Assembly (NCBI GenBank): GCA_002811645.1
Contig: PDIP01000096.1
Location: forward strand, 1 to 36,767
Direction of reading: 5' to 3'
DNA: 36,767 nt
Source of the DNA: Corallochytrium limacisporum
Taxonomy: Eukaryota > Opisthokonta
The position numbers and the translations under genes are program-made. Positions 30,338 to 36,767 of the stretch are shown here, one piece after another. Every line of letters begins with the position of its first letter. Positions within the stretch are counted from its first letter, which is position 1. Below the pieces are notes generated by a model. It was not told the DNA's origin. It made no database searches and was given only the letters and a program-made list of their open reading frames with translations.

Positions 30338-30350
30338 GGGGGGGGGGGGG
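30338..30350. repeat. Poly-G run of 13 in a polypurine block
   Basis: Thirteen G sit within a nearly pure purine stretch that begins with GAAGGAGAGAGAGAGAA and continues AAGAAGAGTAAGGGAGG. Such a block could form a triplex or G-quadruplex. Confidence 0.9.
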
Positions 30351-32304
30351 AAGAAGAGTAAGGGAGGAAAGAAATGAGAGACCCAGAAGGACGGGCGATG
30401 TGGGAATGAGGCGTGAAACGGGACGAGCCGAGTGTGAGGGCCAGGAAAAGAAAAGGATCGAACCTCAAGAACACGGGAGGGGAGGGGAGGGAAGGGGGGG
30501 GGACACCGATTGCACTGTTGCGCAAAAAAAGCTAACAAGCGTGGACTGTTGGCGGCGGGTTGAATTTCGTAATCGCCTCGTACATCGTTGTCCGGGTCGC
30601 AGAGTGGGTTCGATCTGTTTTGAAGTCGGTGATGGGGTAGGAAATGGCCATTGATTAGCTACCGGTGAGTGCGTACGCCAGCCCGGAGGGAACTGAGCGG
30701 TGTGTGTGTGTTTCGAAGGAAAAGGTCTGCTAAGTGTCTGCGTGGCCGAAGCATACGTAATGAACCCTCTGCCGCATCGCGGACTGGGGGAGCACCTGAG
30801 CCTAGCCGTCGGCCTTTGCATTACTGTCGCTCGGAAAGTCCCGGCACGAAACAGAACTTGTAATTTGAGCGGGAGGAAGCAATACAGCGACGGTACCCGA
30901 TTGTTCAGAGTTAGCAGTGTGTTTGTTCACCCGTGACCTCGGGACATGCACGGTAGCTGCAATCGGAATGTCCGTCCGCCGTATCCCACTCACTCTTATT
31001 GAGATGAAGAACCAGGCTCATGATGGGATGCCGATGTATGCAAAGACACACCATGGAAGTGGACCACCGATCGCCGGTCGTTCAAGTGGCAGTCCTTGCA
31101 CAACGGTTATACACTCACGTTCACTACTGCGGCAGTCGTAGTTGAGACGAAAACCAAGTCTTCGCAAATGAAACAGAACGCAGCAGAAAGAAAGGAAAAA
31201 CTGGCAAAAAAAAACCAAAAAAGCGGGAGCGGGCAAAGCTGAAAAGCAAGGAAAACAAAGAACGAAAGGCGAAAGGGAGGAGGGAGGATGACCCGGGTCA
31301 TCGCGGGTCGGCCCACTGGGATCGCCGTCTCGGCCGTTTCCCTTGGTGAGTAAGATTGGGTTGCGCAGAAAATTGGGCCCCCTTACCTTCCACCCCCGTC
31401 TCTCTCCTCTACAACACAGGAGTGGGAGTCGATTTGTTGGCCCCCCCGGGGGGAAGGGGGGGGGAGCCAATGACACCCAACAATTCAGAAAATGGAACCG
31501 GAAAAGTGGGAGGCACCGGTGGAGAGAGCAACTCTGCTGCACTAACTGAAGCGCCGTAGAATGAACACAAGTACACAGCCGATGCAACCGCTCCTGGACG
31601 GGCACAGCGGGAGTAAGATCATGGCTTATCGCTCTATTCGAAGCGTAGTCCAAAGGCTGTAGCCAAAAGCCTCACACCTGATGGAAACAGGCGCGCCTAC
31701 TCCATTGGTTCACTTTTCAGTCGTTTGCCATTTGGGCGGGTCCCCCGATTCTCCTACGTCTCGTGCCTGGCATGGGACCTCCCGGTCATCGGTATGTAGA
31801 TGGGATATTGTGCAATACAGTATGAACCGTACGCTCGCAGCTTCGACAGTTGCCATCAAGGGTCCGGGCAACAGGGGAGGACAGCCATGGCCTTGTCGAT
31901 CGCCTCCACTGAAATGAAAATCCCCCACCCCCCCCCGGCGCCTTTCCTTCCCCACTCAGCGGCCAGAAAGGCCAAAGGGGACCAAAAAAAAATACGCTTC
32001 ACCTCCCCGCGGATAACAAAGGACCCGTCGTTTTTATCTTCGTTGGGACAAAAATCCCAGAGAGAAGGAGAGAAAGGGAGGGGGCCCCGCAAAAGGGAGA
32101 GACCCCAGCGGACGGAAACCCGTTTCGTCCCGGGGACATTTTGGCTGACTACTCCTCCCCTTCCGGGGCGGGTCTATTTTCTTGACCGCCTGTCTCATAC
32201 CGAATCTACCGGTAATTCTCTCGCTTTACCCTCTGGGCCCCGTGTTTGTGTGTTCTCTTACTACGTGCTTGCCCCTTTAACATTCCCCCTTGATCAGCCC
32301 TTTG

Positions 32305-32315
32305 CCCCCCCCCCC
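32305..32315. repeat. Poly-C run of 11
   Basis: Eleven C on the plus strand, in the C-rich half of the 5-kb gene-free region. A second C11 run follows 109 bases on. Confidence 0.9.
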
Positions 32316-32423
32316 AACGATACACTCCCCATCCCGGCCCGTTGGAAGGGGGGGGTACGGGGCCCTTGCCTGCGGTGTGCTTTCATTGGCTATAGCCAGA
32401 AAAAGTCCACAGCCCACCGCTCT

Positions 32424-32434
32424 CCCCCCCCCCC
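32424..32434. repeat. Poly-C run of 11
   Basis: Eleven C on the plus strand, followed by GGCTGG, in the same C-rich segment as the run at 32305. Confidence 0.9.
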
Positions 32435-34506
32435 GGCTGGCCCCAACAGCGCTATCTCTCCTCTCCTCCCCAATTCCCCTTCTCCCGTCTGGCCTGCTTG
32501 TACCACACTTTTTGACATACACTGCACACTATTTCCCATTTATTTACTATTAAGAATGGTGCCATAGCACAGTACAGAGTGGCACCACCTGTCTCCGGAG
32601 TTTTTCCCCCGTGATTTTGTGGACCCGTCAGAGCGTAGTAAAACTGCACGGCTGCGAGGAGAAGGCAGTTCCACACCCCAGCTCCGGTTGCCGTTCAACG
32701 GGTCCTCCGTTCTTCAATAATGAACGAACGGTAATTTTTCACCCCTTATCGGCGATGAGAAATATTGGTCGGTACCTCGTTTGGTACCCAGCGCCACCAC
32801 CGCCGACATTCCTAGGGCTCGAACCAACCCAAAAAAAAAAGAAGGAGAAACCGCAGCTCTACCAATTAATTTACTCCAGTTTTCGAAGGTTTTCCGATCT
32901 TCGGTACATTTTATATTGGGTGAGTCAGCCCAAAGAGAGGGGGGTGTGACACTTCCTGCCCTCCCGTTCTGGGATTTTTCCCTTTGTGGGTCACGACTTT
33001 GCCCAAAACGGGGGGGGGCTACTTCAGAGGTGGCAAGCCTTGATCACTGGCATGAGTTTACTTTGAAGATCGTGTACTGCCGCCATGGTGAAGAGAAGCA
33101 CCATCGGCAGCGGGCACCATGTTCGAATTTGTTTGTTCCTTTTACTTGTCTTGGTGAGTCTTGGTACTTTCTTTTCCAATACTTGAGCTGGTTTTCGTTA
33201 TGGGAACGAGTGCGTAATTTTGAGCTCAGATCTCAAAGAAAACGGGTAAGACTTGGAGAATTACTTGACTAATCAAAGCCATGTTCATGTTTCTTCCCTT
33301 CCGGCCACAATAAAGGCATTATATGCGGAAGCGGTTGTATACTTTATGTGGCCCAAAAAAAAAAAGAAAACATACTCGAAGCGAACGCTTCGTTGAACAG
33401 GACGTTTTAAGAACCCATGCATAGCAGCGGGTTTGCGGGCGAAGAGAAATAAGAAATGTCGGACGGGCGTTGTAATGATCACTCTGGGTCTAGCCGTACA
33501 AAGCAGTACTGTGTTTGTTCGAATTTTGTGGATAGAGATTGATGAGATAACTTTTTTGGATCTGAATTTTCATTCTTGCGAACGGGCGGGCGGTTTCCTT
33601 ACAAACAGCACGCACCGGGTTAACGTCAACGATGACAGCAACCATTAACTGTCTTATTCTTTTGTGAAGTAGAGGGCCAATTAGGGAAATGGAAGGAAAA
33701 TGATTTCAAACGTAGCAGTCACTAGAGCAGCAACGGGCGGCTTTCCATGAGTCAGCAGAGGATCTGCAAAGAGGAGCTTCAACATCTCAATCATACATGC
33801 AACGGCGGGAAACCCCGGGCATCTGCTGGATGAAGGACTTAGAATAGCATCGGATCACTGATATCAACAGCATTGGATAATGACGCAGGCAACTGTGCCG
33901 CATCATAGAGGCTTGGTACGGATCTAGCGGCATCGAGCGCTTAATTGACGATTGGACTCGGTCGGAACATTAGTCCCGAGGGTTGCACTGATGCATTGCA
34001 TCGACGGTACTGTTCTATCTTTCTGTGATGGTTTTTGACTGTGTTCCGTACCCATCTGAAACTCACTGCATTCCACTTGAAACTTGTTCTTTCTCTCTTT
34101 CCCCTAAGGTGGTTTCTCTATGTTCACATGGAGTTCTCTTCCCATTTCTTTCTATTGTTATAGTTTGTCTTTTTCCCCCTGGCAAGCAACGTTTGGTCTT
34201 TTGCTTGACATTCGGAATCCCCCACGACATCGATTGTGATGTGATGCGATTTGGCCTTGGCCCCTTGCCAAGCGGACCAAGGGGGATTCCTTTGTTTTCT
34301 TCTGGTTGCTTGTCGGGGCTGGTTTTCACGTCTTTCCGTGAACACCGTAAGTCGATGGGAAGGACATTCTGTCGTCAACGAATATAGAATTACGTTTTCA
34401 TCCTTCGTTCGACATCAAGTGTAGCATACTATTTTGTATTTGTAAACAGGTGCGCAAAGAATATGATTGACGTTGCTTGTTAGCTATGACATCCTGGAGT
34501 TGCTCT

Positions 34507-36393
34507 CTAGGCGCCGCCGGCAGCGGCCTCCTTCTTCTTCTTGATCATTTCGACAATGTACTGAAACCGGGCCTTGCACTCTTCCTCGCTACGGCCAGGT
34601 ACTTCCTTAGCGATCTTAGCCCACCGGTCCTCCTCGTTCGCCTTGTACTTGCGGAGGGCTTCCTCAAGTTGCTTCTGTTCCGCAGTCTCCCACTTTTGTA
34701 CATTCTCCAGTTGCGTCATCTGATAGCTCACGCTCGCCTCTGACTCGGGAGCATGGGCAGTGTGGCCCTTCTTGGCCTTCTCACGCTCCAGCCGCTCAAA
34801 GGCAGAGTTGTTCGCGGCAGCAATCTTTCCTACATCGACACCCTTGTTGTCTTTGACACGGCCAATGACATCCTTCTCGGTTTTCTTGACGTGACCTTCC
34901 TCCCCGGCGTGGTCGTTGATGTAGTTAGCAATGGTCTCCCAGCGGTTCGTGTAGCCCGCGGGATAGAGACGAACAGCCTTCGTGAGCAAGGCCTGCTCCT
35001 CCTCGGTCCAGGTGGCCTCCTTGGACATGGCGGGTCCGTTGGCCTGGACAGGCTCTGGGGCCTTAACACTGTGCATCTTAAGCTCACCTTCTTTGCGGTG
35101 AGTCACAGCATCAATGAAAGCCTCCCGCGCCGCCTCCTCGCTAGCAGCCATATTCTCATTTAGGGTGGTGAGCTCCTCGACAGTCAAGCTCTCGCACAGC
35201 ACCTCCATCAGACCGCTGTTCTCCAGAATGACTTCAGAATCGCCGTGAGAGAAGTAGTTCACCTCAGCCATGCGAGCACGCAGAGCACGGCGCTGTTTCT
35301 TGAGGGCCTCTTTCTTTGCCTTCTTGTTCTCCTTCGCCGCGCTTTCAGCTACCAGTTTCGCCTTCTCAGCATCGTCTTTGGCCTTCTGCTCTTCCGCCTT
35401 CTTCCGTTTTGCCTCTTCTTCCTTCTGTCGCTGTGCTTCTTGCTTGGCAGCCTTCTCGGCCTCCTTGCGAGCCTTCTTCTCACGCTTAATGCGTAGCAAA
35501 CGTGGGTCCTTGGCACGAGCAAGATCAACCAGAGCAATCAGACGAGCGTTGTCCTCCTTCTTACGGCGCTGACGCTCGCGCTTGTTCTCACGATCCAACC
35601 AACGCTTCTCTTCACGAGACTCTGCCTGGTCAGTCTCCTCCTCGTCCAGCCAAGAGAATTCACGCCAGGAGCTAAAGCTGTACCAGAAATCATAGAATTC
35701 CTCAACCTCTTCCGCAGTGGAGTCAATGTGTCCAAGCTCAATGACGTCCGTGTCGACACTGAAGCGGCCGTTGGCCTCGAAAATGGGCCCCAGAACCTCA
35801 AAGAAATTCTCCTCGTCGATCATGTCCGGGTCAGGAATCTCTTCATCAAAGGTAGGGTCACAACTGTCGAAGGCACGCCTCTTGATAGGGTTGGTCAGAA
35901 TGTCAAAAGCCCTGGTAATGCATTTGAAATAGTTATCGTCCTGAGGTCCATTGGGATCACCACCTTGTTTCAGTTTATCTGGATGATGCCGCAATACTTT
36001 CTTCTTGTGAGCGCGCTTAATGTCATCTTGGGTGGCCCTCCACCGGAGCTTGCTAAGACCAATAATCTTGTACAGATCGTGCTTCTTCCATTCGGCGGGG
36101 TCCAGTTTGTACATCTTGACATCCTCTTCTTCATCAAATATATCTTCATCCCCTCCGGCTACGGCTCCTTCGACCTCAACATCATCAGCAGCACCGGTAC
36201 CACTGCGTGTCGACGAACCGTGGCGGTCGCGCTTGCGAATGCTATGCTCTGCGAAATGCTCGAACCAATGGCCGCAGGGTTCCAACTTTACGCGGCGGAA
36301 AGCAAACAAAGGCTCTCCAGAGGAAACATGAACTGTAGTTTCTTCGTCAGTTACACTCTCCGGTGCAACCGGGAGTACGTAGGTAGGTGCCAT
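34507..36393 (-). CDS. DNAJC2: Zuotin/MPP11 ribosome-associated J-protein with SANT domains
   Basis: This 628-residue co-chaperone works with an Hsp70-type partner at the ribosome exit to help nascent chains fold. In animals the same protein can act in chromatin. The N-terminal segment (31-48) contains the family's EPCGHWFEHF signature. The J domain spans about 106-178 with HPD at 137-139. The zuotin-specific region follows (about 180-300), including FYDFWYSFSSWREFSWLD at 233-250. A long charged Lys/Glu/Arg-rich helix covers about 255-375, the ribosome-contacting part in relatives. Two SANT/Myb-type domains follow at about 459-512 (TWTEEEQALL) and 567-617 (KWETAEQKQL). Baker's yeast zuotin lacks these SANT domains, so this is the animal/plant-type architecture. 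Length matches animal DNAJC2. The first in-frame ATG is used. Confidence 0.96.
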   Translation of the reverse strand: MAPTYVLPVAPESVTDEETTVHVSSGEPLFAFRRVKLEPCGHWFEHFAEHSIRKRDRHGSSTRSGTGAADDVEVEGAVAGGDEDIFDEEEDVKMYKLDPAEWKKHDLYKIIGLSKLRWRATQDDIKRAHKKKVLRHHPDKLKQGGDPNGPQDDNYFKCITRAFDILTNPIKRRAFDSCDPTFDEEIPDPDMIDEENFFEVLGPIFEANGRFSVDTDVIELGHIDSTAEEVEEFYDFWYSFSSWREFSWLDEEETDQAESREEKRWLDRENKRERQRRKKEDNARLIALVDLARAKDPRLLRIKREKKARKEAEKAAKQEAQRQKEEEAKRKKAEEQKAKDDAEKAKLVAESAAKENKKAKKEALKKQRRALRARMAEVNYFSHGDSEVILENSGLMEVLCESLTVEELTTLNENMAASEEAAREAFIDAVTHRKEGELKMHSVKAPEPVQANGPAMSKEATWTEEEQALLTKAVRLYPAGYTNRWETIANYINDHAGEEGHVKKTEKDVIGRVKDNKGVDVGKIAAANNSAFERLEREKAKKGHTAHAPESEASVSYQMTQLENVQKWETAEQKQLEEALRKYKANEEDRWAKIAKEVPGRSEEECKARFQYIVEMIKKKKEAAAGGA

Positions 36394-36767
36394 AATTATC
36401 GAATCTGGCTAAAATCGAACTGTGTGGCATGCAAGGATCCATTGCATGGGCTAGCCTTAGTCTTGTACACCATAGAAAATCTCTGATGTACCTTCTATAA
36501 GAAAAGGTATTTCTGTGAATGACCTAGGAAGCTACAAACTGCCAATACATGGCCGTAGATTTTATCATGCACCGGAACCCACGCAGAGTCTTGGTCACTG
36601 CTCGACTTGGAATTCACCACGCGGGTCTCGGAAGGCCCCCCCCCACCCCCGAGGGTTCCCTCCCGTGCGAGGGAACTGGCAGGGTGGGCGCTTTTTCTCC
36701 ACATTTTCCCGGGGACGCAGCCAAGCTTTTCGAGCCCAGCGGCTGTATTGCCTTGGGGGGGGGGGGG
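36394..36767. other. Right-edge flank upstream of DNAJC2
   Basis: This is the 5' flank of the minus-strand DNAJC2 gene. It contains a C9 run at 36636-36644 and ends in G13. I see no TATA-like element of the kind found before the secreted and membrane genes, and no coding region. Confidence 0.6.
36755..36767. repeat. Poly-G run at the window end
   Basis: Thirteen G form the last bases of the window. The true length cannot be known. The run may continue beyond the edge, or the assembly may have broken at this homopolymer. Confidence 0.85.

Larger units (their letters stand above)
29509..34506. other. 5-kb gene-free region with G/C and purine tracts
   Basis: No frame resembles a known protein; the 255-residue frame at 31800 and the 170-residue frame at 30142 are Pro/Arg/Gly-rich products of skewed composition. 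The plus strand is purine-rich at about 30310-30510 and 31150-31290, then turns C-rich from about 31920 to 32500. Runs of nine or more G or C cluster here (29991, 30338, 30494, 31456, 31928, 32305, 32348, 32424, 33010). Two adjacent palindromes lie at 30174-30204. The left end must contain the HSL promoter. The right end is downstream of DNAJC2. Confidence 0.55.

Noticed and set aside
30142-30654. A 170-codon Arg/Gly-rich plus-strand frame
   Set aside because: It is read through a polypurine tract with a G13 run, which yields Arg/Glu/Gly in any frame. There is no family resemblance.
31800-32567. A 255-codon plus-strand frame in the C-rich region
   Set aside because: Its Pro/Arg/Lys-rich composition follows from C-rich tracts. 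No domain, signal peptide or promoter-like context supports it.
32810-32830. A second B-box match (minus strand GGTTCGAGCCC)
   Set aside because: The surrounding T-stem has a mismatch in the middle and is preceded by a T-run, with no tRNA fold around it.
1-36767. CRISPR arrays, transposons or prokaryotic operons
   Set aside because: I saw no regularly spaced repeats, transposase-like or reverse-transcriptase-like frames, terminal inverted repeats or gene clusters with short spacing. All gene families and their layout are eukaryotic apart from the single hydrolase.

Overview
The window looks like nuclear DNA of a eukaryote with very few introns: nine protein genes, each a single uninterrupted reading frame, separated by long non-coding stretches. 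The gene set points to a non-fungal opisthokont or other unicellular eukaryote rather than a Dikarya fungus. Indicators are a hormone-sensitive lipase with its own N-terminal HSL domain, a cytosolic DPP8/DPP9-type peptidase, a zuotin/DNAJC2 that keeps two C-terminal SANT domains, and a sugar porter without introns. An intron-poor unicellular holozoan (for example a corallochytrean) would fit, but this is inference and I cannot name the species.

Layout, left to right: (1) 979-1746 (+), a small secreted acidic protein of unknown function; (2) 3584-4942 (-), a 12-TM sugar-porter-like MFS protein; (3) a gene-free 7.3 kb; (4) 12273-13907 (+), a secreted 544-residue protein with an aerolysin-like Ser/Thr-rich segment; (5) a 3.2 kb gap with one hairpin plus T-tract; (6) 17072-17671 (+), a Ctr copper transporter, convergent with 17796-21389 (-), a DPP8/9-like peptidase; (7) 23534-24286 (+), a bacterial-type UPF0173 metallo-hydrolase, convergent with 24431-26842 (-), a USP5/Ubp14 deubiquitinase; (8) 27490-29508 (-), a hormone-sensitive lipase; (9) a 5 kb gap rich in G and C homopolymers and purine/pyrimidine tracts; (10) 34507-36393 (-), zuotin/DNAJC2. 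The window ends in a run of 13 G.

The genes do not form a pathway or operon. Several are general protein-homeostasis functions (DPP8/9, USP5, DNAJC2), one is lipid mobilisation, and four act at the membrane or outside the cell. A regulatory pattern does emerge. The four secreted/membrane genes each have a TATA-like element 90-135 bp before the ATG, and the sugar porter and the aerolysin-like gene share a 15-bp version of it (AGGTATWTAAGGATC). I see no comparable box for USP5, HSL, DNAJC2 or the hydrolase.

The best leads are the possible secreted pore-forming-like protein, the probable bacterial-origin hydrolase, the sugar porter lacking the family's intracellular helical domain, the lipase without the mammalian regulatory insert, and the shared core-promoter element. 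I did not find a CRISPR array, a recognisable transposon, rRNA or a complete tRNA.
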